Source: Geosiphon pyriformis (taxonomy: Eukaryota > Glomeromycota > Glomeromycetes > Archaeosporales > Geosiphonaceae). From it: 64,000 nucleotides of DNA. The first letter of the stretch is position 1, and each line of letters begins with the position of its first letter. Of this stretch, positions 22,024 through 34,290 are shown in pieces. A program made the translations under genes and the position numbers. Under the pieces are notes generated by a model. It searched no databases and was not told the origin of the DNA. It was given only the letters and a program-made list of their open reading frames with translations. Location: NCBI GenBank assembly GCA_016748015.1, contig JAAOMT010000617.1, forward strand, positions 227,925-291,924, in the 5' to 3' direction.

Positions 22024-25000
22024 TCTCTTAGGGTTGATGGTTTTTCACAACCAATTAAGGTAGAAATAGAATTAGAAAAAAATTGAAGAGAAAACAACAA
22101 AAAAATTTGAAATCGAATTGTTTTTTTCATCTTTTCATTCGTTGTCAATTTATATATCATCATAAAAAGTTGCAGACATTTGCATTAATCATTCATAATT
22201 TCTATTGATTTAATCAAGGGGTGAACTGAAGATTATACTTATGATGATCATTGTAAACATTGTTCAACGAGTTGTGACCCTGTTTCGAGGACAATTCTGA
22301 AACAGTATGGCATATCATAAGAGGAGCATAAAATTTTTTTAATAATGTGATGAATTATTCTTTTTATTTAAGGCTCTATGAGCCTTTTTGTTTCTTTATT
22401 CAAAAATTGAGGGTTCAAAAAAAAAAAAAAAGAAAATTTTTGTAATTTTGAAAAGATACTATAGTTGCCAAAAGCTTTTTTATTCAGCCACTGAATCACA
22501 ATTGTTATCATATTTTTAAAATTATTTTTTATTTCAAATTTTAATTTTTCCGTCAATCGCTAGAAAGGTTTCATGGAAAAAGTTCACCAAAATCTGTTAG
22601 AGGGCTTTTTACTTATTACTATGATCATTCATAATTATTAAGGATTTTTAACTTTAATTATTTTAAATTAAAAGCAGAATGAATGAATGAATGAATGAGT
22701 AATTTCTCGAAAAGAAAAGAAAAAAAAAAAAAAAACTTTTTAGTATCTTCTATAAACTTTACTTGTAAACTTTTTTCAATTCTTAATGTTCTAAGGAATT
22801 CTTTATAGTCGAAGCAAAAAATTGTCTTCGAAATTTGCTTATCTTTGATTTGAAAAATGATTACTTTTTCACTCAATTCGTAAAAGATTCTCACAATTTT
22901 ATATTTTTAGAAAGAATAAATTTAGATTTAAATTATATTTAAAACATAATGATCAACTACTGTTTTGCTTTTTAACATATATTTGTTTTATTTCTTTTTG
23001 ATCACTATACTTTATTTGAATTGACAAAACGGAATAACAGTGAAAAAAATATAAATAAACTAAGACAATAGACAAAGACCATAGAAATTTCTATAAATTA
23101 TTAGGAGAGAAGGGGGAGGGGGGTAGAGATTTTATGTGCACCTTACCCAGTTAACAATTTAATAATATAGACAGATTTGGGTAATTTATAATTTGTGGAA
23201 ATTACTTACAGATGATACTTTTAAAGAATTGAGCAACAGTACCGAGAATGAAAACGGTTTAATGAAATCTAATTTTTCCTTTTAATTTATATGACATGCT
23301 TTTTAATTCACTATTAAATTTATTTTTAAGAAAAAAAACCCCCAAATTATGTATCTCATTAATTTCTTTTTCTTTTTTTTGTTTCCTTTCATGCTTAAAA
23401 ATAAAAAGCTTTTTCAGAACGTTTAGACTTCATATATTTATGCTTTCATTTACTTGTCTCATAATAATAATAATATAATTTTTACATTTTTAATAAAACC
23501 ATATTAAAACTAAATTTCAAATTATCTTATTTGAACATATGATATATATTCAAATTCATTTTTGGCATTATTCATAGTTGATATAATTAATTCTCTGTCA
23601 AACAGCAGTTTTCCATTTTTCTATTTACATTAACCTGATCAAATATAACCAACAAAGATACAATCTCTTCTTAATTAAAAAAATTTCAAAGATGAATGAT
23701 AGAATAATGAGAATTCAGTTTTAATTGTTTTAAAGGTAAAAAAAAAATTTAAATTTAAAATATCTATTTTAATCAACTGGCTCTTTAGTTATTAGATTTC
23801 AAGTTTTGAATTCACTTTTGTAAAAAATGAATTTTGTGGTCGTTTGGTTGGGATTTAAGCTTAATAAAAAAGAATTCTTTGAAATTTCTTTAACCGTTTC
23901 ATTCCTGATTTTAAATTTAGATTTTTTTTTTTTTTTTGAAGGTTATCTGTTTTGAATAATATCTCCTACCAAGAATTCTTTTTGAAAAAGATCTTCAGAA
24001 AGCTTTATCTAAAAACAATAATGTAAAACTATTTTCGTCTTTTTCTTATCTTTTTAACAAAGTTTTAAAATTTCATTTACATGAACAATTTCCTAAAATT
24101 GAAAGAGAAATCTAAAATTTTCATTTTTTGCATTACAATTCATAAGCATTGAATCAAATGTATGTATGTATGTATGTATGTAATGATGGAAATTAAGAAA
24201 AACTTCATTGATTCCCCTATATGATTCTACAAAATTTGATGCAGGTTGAATATTTTTGAGAATGTTCCATGCTTTTTGTTTCGATCAACATTTTTTTAGT
24301 GTATCAGTGAATTTTTCTCTATCAAAACACACACACATCCCTCCCCCGATAAGTTTTTTACTATCCCAAAAATTAAAAATAATGAAAGAAAAACATGTAT
24401 ATATATATATATATATGCTAACTAAATTTACAGGTAAAAAATTGCGAGATTGGAAAATCTTTTTTTAAAAAAGAAAAAAAAAAGTTATGATCCCACAATT
24501 CACATCCCAGTCCACCAATCAGATTTCTTTCCTCTTTCTTACCCCCTTTTTTCCGGATTTTCTTTATAATGAAAGTTGAAAATCCTGACTTTTGAAATTT
24601 GCGACTCATTTGACTCTTTCATCAAATTAGTTTTTTCGTGAATATGTTAGGTAGATTGACAAAACTGGTTACCTTCCAAGATCAAGGCGTTAAAAAATTA
24701 TATAAACATGTTCTTGACCCGTTGGGTAACTACATTTATCTTTTTAAATTTCTTATGATATACAGGAAAAAAAAACCTCGACTTATTGAATTTTAATTGG
24801 TTATGTAATTTAAATATCAAATTAGACATTTCCTCCATTAGTAAAACGAGCTTTGACTTTAGCAAATATTTGGCATCTCAATTGTTCCACAAATATTAAC
24901 TATGCATATCTCGCTCGCTTTTTGAACAGACATCCATTCAAAGTGAACAAGCCTTTTAAGCATTTCTTCAAGTACGCGCGGACTGAAAACAGCGAAAATA

Positions 25001-25244
25001 ACATGTGTTACGGCCGACATGATCACATGCTAATAATATTGTTAAAAATCGGTTATTACATATGCCAAATAGGATCAAATTTTTTACTTTAACTCAATAT
25101 AGAGATGCAGCGAATTTAAAAATATAAATATCAGTTTTTCCCAAGAGCAAAGTAAAGTTTCTCATCAACCTTCTTTTAAATCCAGATACTATTTATTAGT
25201 GTCTGATTTAAAGGATAAAATTTTTTCGATTTATTATTTCCAAT
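22024..25244. other. Intergenic region between GPCR and S1/P1 nuclease genes
   Basis: These 3.2 kb contain no gene I can support. Short frames are low-complexity Phe/Lys/Ile sequence. Microsatellites are present: (GAAT)n at about 22677-22700, (TGTA)n at about 24159-24183 and (TA)n at about 24397-24416. The first 300 bp probably contain the GPCR promoter; a purine-rich tract (AGGAGAGAAGGGGGAGGGGGG) is at about 23102-23123. Confidence 0.55.
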
Positions 25245-26069
25245 ATGAAATCATTGTTTCTTTGTTTATCCCTTATTTCTTCATCCACCTTCTTAATCTC
25301 GAAAAGCTATGCGTGGGGAAGTGAGGGTCACGTCACAATTGGAAACATAGCCCAAAACATTCTCACGCCAGACGTAGCAATTCAGGTGAAAAATCTCTTG
25401 CAGGACAAGGGCTTCGACGGACTATTAGGGCCGGCTTCACTATGGGCAGATAGAGTCAAACACGAAAAAAATGGCGAATTCGCTGGCTGGAGTGCACCAT
25501 TACATTATATGGATACTCACGATGAACCTGGAAAGGGTTGTGCTGTTAATCAGGTAAAAAATAACTCTTTGGGTAGCTCAATCTTGAATTTTACCATCAA
25601 TTTTTTGACAAATTTGTATGAATTTCATATCTTTACCTTTAGAAAGCTGATTGTCCCGAAGGTCAATGTATTGTTGGTGGTAAGTAGTATTATATTAGAA
25701 AATTCAAAAGAATGAATTCATCTGAAAGTTTACCTTGAAATCATTTTATTGATATTAATACGGTAAATCTTAACATTTTTGAAAATTTGAAGCAATTGCC
25801 AACTACACGACGCAATTGGACTGTGCTAACGGAGGAAGTCTTCGTACCCGTGATATTGCTCTACGATTCTTGGCTCATTTCTTTGGGGATATTACTCAAC
25901 GTTTGTATTAATTTAAAATAATTCTTTTGATATTGAAAAGTAAATTGAATTGATCATGAGGCTTTACCTCCTTGATAATAATTCACAGCCCTTCATGTAT
26001 GCGGTCGGGAAGTGGGTGGGAATAAACATGAAGTCAAATTCAATGGAGGAAAGAAAAAGTATGTATTGA

Positions 26070-26123
<54 letters not shown>

Positions 26124-26844
26124 TTTAATGATGATCCTTTTGCTCATTCATCTTTTTCCAAAATTGATTCCATTTTACAGCCTCCACTCGGTTTGGGATA
26201 CTGGATTGGTGGTAAAACGTCTCGCAGATTTCGAAAATAGTGAAGATAAATATGCTGAATTTCTCACCAACGAGGTTTTAAAAGGTTCTTTTACGAGTAA
26301 CTCATCAGATTGGATCGCGTGTGATGGACGTTCAGCGCGTCGTCGACGTGGTCTCGATGGATTGATACAAAAACGTGCTGAATCCACAACCCGATGCCCA
26401 TTCATCTGGGCCACAGATACCAATGGGATTAATTGTGAAGTTGTCTGGGAATATGTGGATGCCAATCCCGATGCTGATTTAGGTAAAATAAAACTGGAAA
26501 ATTTTTAATCGATTTCAAATTTTTTTTGTTCATCCGAATGACGCTAACTATTTCAATTTTTTTTTTCGGTAGCTGGAGAATATTATAAATTGGTAAAGCC
26601 TTATATCGATGTACAAATTGCTAAAGGTGGATATCGTCTCGGAACTTTTTTAAATAATATTTTAGGCGGTAATAACAAGACGTGTTCAAACGATCAGACT
26701 GATGGTGGCAAAAATAATCCCAGTGATAGTAGCGATGACAACAATAACACTCCAACCCCAAAACGAGGGAAAAAGAAGGGTGATAAAAAGAAAAAGGGTA
26801 GAAAAAGTAGCAGTAAAAATTCGTTACAGGTTAACGATATTTAA
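25245..26844 (+). CDS. Secreted S1/P1-type single-strand nuclease
   Basis: Six exons (25245-25553, 25643-25679, 25793-25900, 25989-26058, 26181-26482, 26573-26844) join in frame to 365 residues. Residues 1-23 are a signal peptide, and the predicted mature protein begins with Trp24, which in P1 nuclease is itself a zinc ligand. The other ligands of the trinuclear zinc site are all recognisable: His29 (WGSEGH), Asp69 (LWADRV), His87 (PLHYMD), His144 and Asp148 (LAHFFGD), His154 (QPLHV), and His177 and Asp181 (NLHSVWD). The enzyme cleaves single-stranded DNA and RNA and 3'-nucleotides, probably outside the cell or in a vacuole, for phosphate and nucleoside scavenging. Unusual is the Lys/Gly/Ser-rich C-terminal tail (last ~55 residues, KRGKKKGDKKKKGRK) after the catalytic domain. 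A poly-ATT tract lies in intron 4. One donor is GTTTGT. Confidence 0.93.
26063..26120 (+). repeat. (ATT)n microsatellite inside nuclease intron 4
   Basis: A long ATT tract lies directly after the splice donor at 26059 and within the intron, so length variation would not alter the protein. Confidence 0.9.
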
Positions 26845-26954
26845 TGTTAATTATGAAGAATCTTCTTTGAAATTATCTGAAAATTCTTTTATCCGAAAAT
26901 ATAGTGTATTTTATCTTTGAGACTGTATTAAGTTTGTGCTTTAATACGACTACT

Positions 26955-26960
26955 AATAAA
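26955..26960 (+). terminator. Polyadenylation signal of nuclease gene
   Basis: AATAAA lies 110 nt past the nuclease stop codon, the usual distance for a fungal 3' end signal. Confidence 0.5.
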
Positions 26961-28160
26961 GAACAGATAAAGTTTTGAATATTTGAATTATGATATTTTA
27001 TAAGGTTCAAGTGAAGAATTTTGTCAACTATTTTTTTTTAATCTTGTTTTCATTACTATTTGCGAATTTGGATCGAGTCTGCTCAATATAAAACACTAAA
27101 TTTTAAAAATACAAGTCGAAACCAAACGCGTAAATTTGATAAGCCTTTTAGCGGGGGGTCTACAAATAATAATAATAATATTATTATTATTATTAATAAA
27201 TTGCATCAGAATGTAATCATTAGAAAATTTAAAGTTGAAGTTAAAAATCCCTGTGATAACTTTACCCAACTAAATACAATAATTGATTAATGAACCATTA
27301 TAATGTAAGAATGTGCAATTTTTTTTTAGTCTATAGAAAATTTTCATATTGTTTCCTTTATGTCTTTTGTGAAATAAATGATTAAAAAATAAGAGTAGAA
27401 ATATTTAGAGTTCCCGAAATGAAAGAAAAATATTTATGTTTTCTTTTCTATCAATTCTATCACGGAGAAAAAAAACAAAGTAAAAAGTACCGCCCAAGTA
27501 ACTTTTCATTTTTCCGAATTTTCCGAATTTTCTGTTTTTTTTTGTTTGTGACATATCACGTCAAATATAATTTTTCATGAGAGCTTCTTTCGAATCGATA
27601 TAAAAATTACTCTCATCATTGTTTATTTGTATCTCGTAAAAATTTAAAGGAGATAAAGTTTAGTTTTAAAAGAGAATATACAAGTTATTTCCTTTGATCA
27701 TTGGCTCCTCTGGATGGTTGAATGCTACAACTACAGATTTATTTATTTCTAATTATGCTTTATATTCAAAAAAAATGATATTAAGCACGCAATCAATTCG
27801 ATTAATTTCTTATAAAAACCATTCTTACTAATCTAATCGTGTCATTATCCTTGTCAATTGAAAATAGAGATCTCTTCGCTTTTTTTTATCCTTCTATAGT
27901 GTATCGTTTTGGCGATTAATAAATTAGCCAAATCTAGTCATTGAGAATCTTATTGCAAAATCAATCCTCTGATTTTTTTATTTGGATAGCCGCATTATTT
28001 CAATACTTTTTATCAGCTAAAGACTGACCAGTCTTTTATAACGCGTCCAAAAGGAGAGATAATAAAGGATATATTGGTAAAAATAATCTACACGCTGAAA
28101 TAAATTTGCAGCTGATATTCACACCTATAATGAGAAGTCTTGGGGGAATTATTCCTCTTT
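26961..28160. other. Intergenic region between convergent nuclease and PEX14-like genes
   Basis: No gene is supported. A mirror-like (AAT)/(ATT) microsatellite occupies about 27166-27195. The small frame across it (27060-27290) is accidental. Confidence 0.55.
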
Positions 28161-29777
28161 CTATTCCGCCGAATGACTCTGTTGTTTTTTGGTTAAATGA
28201 GTTGGTACTCTTGGGAAATTACGGCGACTTAGTAATATTCCTTTTAAACCTCTGACCTCACTCTTGATTTGGGTCACTGAAGAATTTCGATCATGAGAAG
28301 TTTTTGACAGATAAGAATTGAACTCGGCCAATGTGCTAAGCAGTTCAGAAATTAAAATTGGCTCGACTTTTTCTTTTGCGAATAAATCTAGATGTTGTAA
28401 AATTTCCTTTATTGTATTGTTAACGGGCAAGAGTGGTTCATATGGCATGGAGGTGATTGAATGAGTAGCTGAGGAGCTATCATCGTCGACCGGGATTTGC
28501 GTTGATTCGGTAGCACGATTAAAAAACCGAAATGAATCGAGCCTCTCATTCAATTTTTTCATCAAGTTTAATTGATGCCCATATAATTCTCGCTGAGCCG
28601 AAATTATCAACTGAGTCGTAGGTATTATATATTTCTATAAACAAAGGCGTATTTTAGGTAACAAGAAGGCGTTTAATGAAACAATGCTATTTGGTAGGCT
28701 GAAGGTACCTTGATAGCAGCCATTAATGCTGCTGTTAAGGAGCCGGTTAGGAGAAAGGCGACGAACAACTTTTTCCAGGCTTCATTTCTGGAAAGAGGTT
28801 GCCAAAAACTTTGTGCCACTCGATTTGGAGAATGGTGGGCAACTGGGACAAACTCCTCAAGAGCATAGGTACGAGGAGGCAGGCTTGGTGGGACTAAAGT
28901 TGGGTTTAATTCAGTTAATGTCGAGGGTAAAATATTGGTGCTTGAGGATTCCTACACAATAATATTTCAACCATTACAATGAATAGCCGCAGAAAATTTA
29001 AAACCATTTCTGGACGTATATATAACTCACGCCTTTCATAGACCTATCCATTGCGATTTCAATTTCCTTCTCTGTCAACCCTTTTTGCTTTAAAAATTGA
29101 AGTTTTTTCGATATGCTCGCTTGGGTGGTTCGGTCAGCGAGAAAATTAGTTGCCGATGAAATCAAAACCTCTCGGTTGTTATCAATAAGATTGTCTGATT
29201 GTTCTTTACCCGAAGGAACTGGTCTCTCAGCAAAAGTTGAAGGGTTTTTGCTTGTTAAAGAAGGTGATTGTCTTTTATTAATTTCATGTGCACGTCCATG
29301 AGCTTCACGTTGCTTTATTACTAGCTCTTTGTGCTTCCGCTCACGATCTTCCGCTGTCATTTTCGGGTGTCCTAGAAGCTCACGAACAGGATCTTGAACA
29401 GGTTCCGGTTCCACTTCAGACTTTGCTTCTAGGCTCACTGGCAATATTCCTTCATTGGGAAGTTCTGTTAGGGACTTGGCCTGGATCGGATCCTCACTTT
29501 TTACTGGGCATGTTTGTAATGTTACTGCATTTTTCTCTTGTGCTGACTTTATAGTAACTATCTTCGAGTTTTCCCCAGCTTTTTCAGAGACTTCTTCACT
29601 GGGTAATTGCAGTGGTGTTTCTGTTCTGACTTCTATGTTTTTTGTTTCTTCTATTTCAGAAAACGTTTCACTGGGTTGTTGTGGTGGTTTTGCTTCTATT
29701 ACGCTTTCTTTGACTTGTTTGGGCAAAATTGTTTCGTCAACACCCAGTTTTACTTCTCTCGAGCCTTCGTCTGACAT
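28161..29777 (-). CDS. PEX14: Peroxisomal membrane docking protein Pex14-like
   Basis: Minus-strand gene of three exons, 29777-29031, 28951-28709 and 28634-28161, giving 487 residues. Residues ~201-249 match the Pex14 N-terminal domain that binds Pex5 and Pex19: REVLISSATNFL, then KKLQFLKQKGLTEKEIEIAM. A hydrophobic segment (FVAFLLTGSLTAALMAA, ~311-327) is the expected membrane anchor. It is followed by a helical, probably coiled-coil region (SAQRELYGHQLNLMKKLNERL) and a basic C-terminus. The role is docking of cargo-loaded import receptor at the peroxisome membrane. Oddly, the binding domain is normally at the very N-terminus, whereas here about 200 disordered residues rich in Glu, Pro and Ser precede it. 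A later in-frame Met would still start before the domain, but the whole exon is open from 29777. The neighbour on the plus side is convergent. Confidence 0.8.
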
Positions 29778-30250
29778 GACTACGATTGTCTCTTGGTCAA
29801 CCTTAGAAGCGGTGAATTAAATTCCAAATTGGCGCTATAGTTCTCTTATCTAGGATGGTTTATGTCATAATGAGCTAGCAGTCACAAAAAAATTATCTTA
29901 GTCGTTATCTATATTTAAATATGAAAAATCATGTGAGCACAATATTACAGAAAAGATGAAAACTTAAAAAATGTCAATTTTTAAATAAACTATATGTAAA
30001 AATATAAAGTTTCATATAAGAATTTTTTGGAAATTGAAACAACGGTAGGTGCAGACCGCTAGTCAAAGGACAATAAAATTTATTCGATAATTCTTGTTGA
30101 AGAGAGTGTGGTCGACAAATAGTAGCGCTTTAGCTTTTATATTATTATATGTCCACATCTTTCAATCTGTTTTATTATCTAAGCATCTACAATTTTTTAC
30201 ATACATTTTCATTATTTTTCACACTTTTAGTTATAATTTATACAATATTT
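29778..30250. other. Upstream region of PEX14-like gene
   Basis: A 470-bp region upstream of the minus-strand gene grades into the A+T isochore. No distinct regulatory motif was recognised. Confidence 0.4.
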
Positions 30251-33200
30251 ATTATTATATAAACACCAAATTTTAATTTTCCATTTTTGTTATTAGATTA
30301 ATAATTATTTAATAAAATTATTATAGTTTTTTAATAAATTATATAAAAAAGTAATAATTAATATAAAAATTAAAAATATTTAAAACAAAATTAATAATCA
30401 TATATTAAAATAAAAATAAAATATCATTATATTAATTTTATTTTTTAAATAATAATTTTGTTAAAAATAAATAATATATAAATTAGATTAATAACAAATT
30501 TTTTTATTATTGTTTTTATAGTTTTTACAAGCAAAATTTTTTATAAAAAAAGCAAAAAATACATTTAATCTTAAATTTAAAAAAAGTTTTTATTAAAAAA
30601 TTTGATTTATAACTGAATTTATTATAAATTTTTACTATTTATTATTTTAATTAAAAATGTAATTAATTTCTGAAATTTGTTTTTTAAGTTATAATAAATA
30701 ATTAATGTATTAAAAAATTTTATCTATTTTAATAATATTAATATAAATAAAATGTAAAAATTTAAAATATTTTATTTATATTATTATTAAAATAAATAAT
30801 ATACAATAAATTAAAATAAAAAAACTTCTTTTTTCTGTTTATTCCAAATTCATTAAAAAATTAATAATGAAAGTGAAGTTTTTTTTAGTTTTATTTTTTT
30901 ACTATTGTTTTATCACAATTTTACAAAAAACCAATCTTTTTATAATAAATTTGGTAGTTGTTTCTAATAATAATATGTTAAAAAAATACTTAAAAGAGTA
31001 TTTTATGGTCTAACAAGTGGTTTTTTCTTTCAAAAAAAAGTGTTTCAATTAATAATATTAAACACTTTAATAATAAAAAAGATGTTTTTTTGAACAAATT
31101 TTTATCTAATTTTAATATGTTTTTGAATAAAAATAATAAATTTAGTAATAGTAATAACAGTATTTTTTTAATTAGTAATAGCTTCAAATTTAATAATGCT
31201 AATAAAACTTTTAAACAAAAAAAATTAATATTAATATAATAAATAATGTACTTTTTGGCTCTTTTAACTTTAATATAAATAAAAATGCAGAGTTTTTTTC
31301 TCTATTTTTTTTTAAACTCAATATAAATGTATTTATTAAGAAATTTTTATTTTAAACATTAATTTTTTAGTTATTAAAAAAAATTTATCTTAGAACAAAT
31401 TAAAATTAAATAAAAATTTTTTTTAAATATAAATAATTAAAAGAGCTTTTACCTTTTTAAAATTTAGTAAAATTATTTATACAACTTTTATATTAAAAAA
31501 AACTGTATTTAGGACATCAAATTTGGCAAAAAACAATAAAATAGATATAAATATCAATCTTAAAAAATCTATAAATAATTAATTAAATAGTAATAATTAA
31601 AAAAATTTTAATAAAAATATTTAAAATAACTCTATATATTGTGTTACCTAAATTTAAAAAAATTAAGTCAATTAAAATACAATTAATTAAATTGTGACAA
31701 AAGACATTAGTTAAATATGTTGATCATAATTAAGCTAAACTTTTGGTTTTTAAATAGTTTATTTTAATTAGAAAAAATACAATCAGAATAATCAGAACTA
31801 ATATTAACAAAATATCATAAAATTTTAAAGATATGTATATGGTTTTGTTTTATACTTTGTCAATAAAAATAATAACACATAATTTGTAAGATTTTATAAG
31901 TTTTATTAATAAAAAAACCTGTATAATTAATTATTATTTTGTTTCATATATATAAACTAAATATATAACTATTTGTTTTAATTTTAAAAATAGTATAATA
32001 TCTGTTTTAGTTTTTATTTTGGTTTTTAAATATTTTTATCTAAAATAAACAAAGTTAAGTTTATTTTTTTGCTTCATATATAAAAATTTTAATCTTGCTT
32101 TTTTTGTATATTTTTTTAGTATATTCTTAGTTTCTAAAATTAAGTTCAATTTTTGTTTATTAAAATTAAATAAATACAGACTTATGATTATGTCAAAAAA
32201 GCAGCTTAATTGCTCATTTAATTTTTTTTGATAAGTTATTTTGGGCTTAAATTATTAATTATAATAATTCTGATTTTTTTTCTAAATTTTTGTTTTATAG
32301 TGCTATTTTTTTGGTCTAATATTTGTTTTTTTTGTCTGTTTTTATTTTAGATGTTTATTTAAATACTTTTTAAAATTTCTGTCTAATTAAATTTTTATGG
32401 TTTTTGTTAAATTAAAGTTAATCTTGGCAAATTTTTTGGATTTCTTAATTTTTGTGTTTACTAATAATTATATTAATTGTAATTACTTTTAATAAAAATA
32501 TAAATGTTTTAAATTCATTTTTTTTCTCTTTTTTTAATATTATAAATGGTTTTCTTACTTTTAAGTTTTAATAGTTATAAAATTTTTACTGTCAAAATTA
32601 ATGATTTAAAAACCAAAATATTAATATTAAAAATTTTAATTAATACTATTTTAATTAGATTAAATTTTTTGGTTTTTGATTTTGATTTTTTTTATTTTAG
32701 TTTCTTAATAATTAATCTTATTTAAAAAATAAAGTATGGTATTTAAGTTTACACTTCTGGTTTAAATTTTAGTTACTTAGGTTCTAAAGTTATAATTATT
32801 ATAAATAATGTTTTGGCTAAATATATATACAAAGTTTTAAAATTGCTAATTAGTTTTTGTTAATTAAATTGCTTTTTAAGAACAAATTTTTGATTTTAAT
32901 TTTAGAATTATATGCTAATACTACTTTAATAACATGTTTAATTTAAGCTAAAAAAATTAATTTATTAATTGCTAAAACTATAAATAAATTTTTATTTATG
33001 ATTTTAAATAATAATTTCAATAAAAATAATTCTTAAAAATATATTAGTTTTAAAAAATATTTTAATTTAAATTTAGTTAATTTTTTAATAAAAAGTTTAT
33101 TTGTTAAGACTATTATATAAAATAATTTTAAAAGTATTAAAAAAATAATTAATTATATATTTATTTTTACTGATTTTATCAATACAATAATTAGTTAGAA

Positions 33201-33755
33201 AGTTTTAGAAGTTAAAAAGTATTTTTAATATTGATTATTAAACTGTTTCTGTTTATGTTAATTTAAATAGTCTATTAAATATACAATTAAGTTTTTTTTA
33301 TAAATAAATTAACAAAAATTAATAGAAGTTTAATATTAAAAATATTAATAATTCTAAGTAAACTTGGTTTAAGAATGCTATATTGGTTAATATTGCAATA
33401 TATTTTAATATATTTGTTGTTTTAAAAAAGTTTTTAGATTTAAATATAATATAAATTATTATTTAAAAGATTATATATATCTTAACTAATAAAATTTTTA
33501 TCAAGATTTTTTCTAGGTTTTAAAAATAAAAATTTTAGTGTTTAAGATTATTAAAATATTATGTACAGAGCTAAGTAATAAAATTGTTTTTTTAATATGT
33601 TGTTGAATATTTTTTTATAATATTAAAGCTTTAAATATTCAGGTTTTGTTTAATTTGAATACTAATTATAATAATATTAGATTTATTTTATCTAATATAA
33701 AGAAGTTTTATTATGTATTTAAGTTTGTTAATTTCAAAAAACCAAAAAATTAAAA
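30251..33755. other. Second A+T isochore, part 1
   Basis: Almost only A and T, with no credible gene. The minus-strand frame 30990-31187 is a low-complexity Leu/Lys/Phe run. About 32580-32710, read on the minus strand, is similar to 735-860 of the first isochore: both contain AAAATCAAAA, CAAAAACCAAAAA and, further on, TAATATTTTG..TTTTAAA..TTAATTTT. The two isochores are therefore related by an inverted decayed element. Confidence 0.65.
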
Positions 33756-34290
33756 ATTAAGTTTGTTTTACCAAATAAATAGAAAATTTTGTTATTAATA
33801 AAAATTATACTATTATAAATAAAACTTTTACTTTTTAAATCTTGTCTATTTATTTAGCTATAATTAACTATTTATATTAATTACTTATATTATATAATTA
33901 GCCAATCTATTTTTAAAATAAGTTATTAATGTAATTATTAACTTGATTATTGACTTAATTATTAATCTGATTATTGACTAAATTACTAATATGATTATTA
34001 ATTTCTTTTTGATTATATAAATAAGATATTTTAAGAATTGTAAAAAGTATTTATACTTAAATTATACTTAGATTAATACAACAATATTAACTTTTTTATT
34101 TTTCTTTTACTATTTTTTTTTTTTTATTTGTATAATTATTAGTTTTTGTAAAGTATATTAAATAAATATTTATTGAAAAATACAACTAATACCTAATATT
34201 GAATTTTAAAAGTATTAACATAAAACATAGAATTATATTAGTATATTATTTTTTGTTAACAGTATAGACTATCTCTTTACTTTCAAATTC
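33756..34290 (-). repeat. AT-rich dispersed repeat, copy 3 (inverted)
   Basis: Read on the minus strand this segment follows the same order as copies 1 and 2. TAGTCTATA..TTGT and the region matching 7885-7960 come first. A run of about 12-bp units of the type TTAATAATCAAG (about 33915-34005) comes next, and then the conserved block equivalent to 5231-5260 (about 33890-33920, roughly three quarters identical by eye). It is more diverged than copies 1 and 2 are from each other. Confidence 0.55.

Noticed and set aside
24853-25092. 79-codon frame upstream of the S1/P1 nuclease
   Set aside because: No motif, no splice partners, and it overlaps the likely promoter region of the nuclease.
29113-29820. 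Plus-strand frames across the PEX14-like gene (up to 121 codons)
   Set aside because: Antisense shadows of a well-supported minus-strand exon with biased codon usage.
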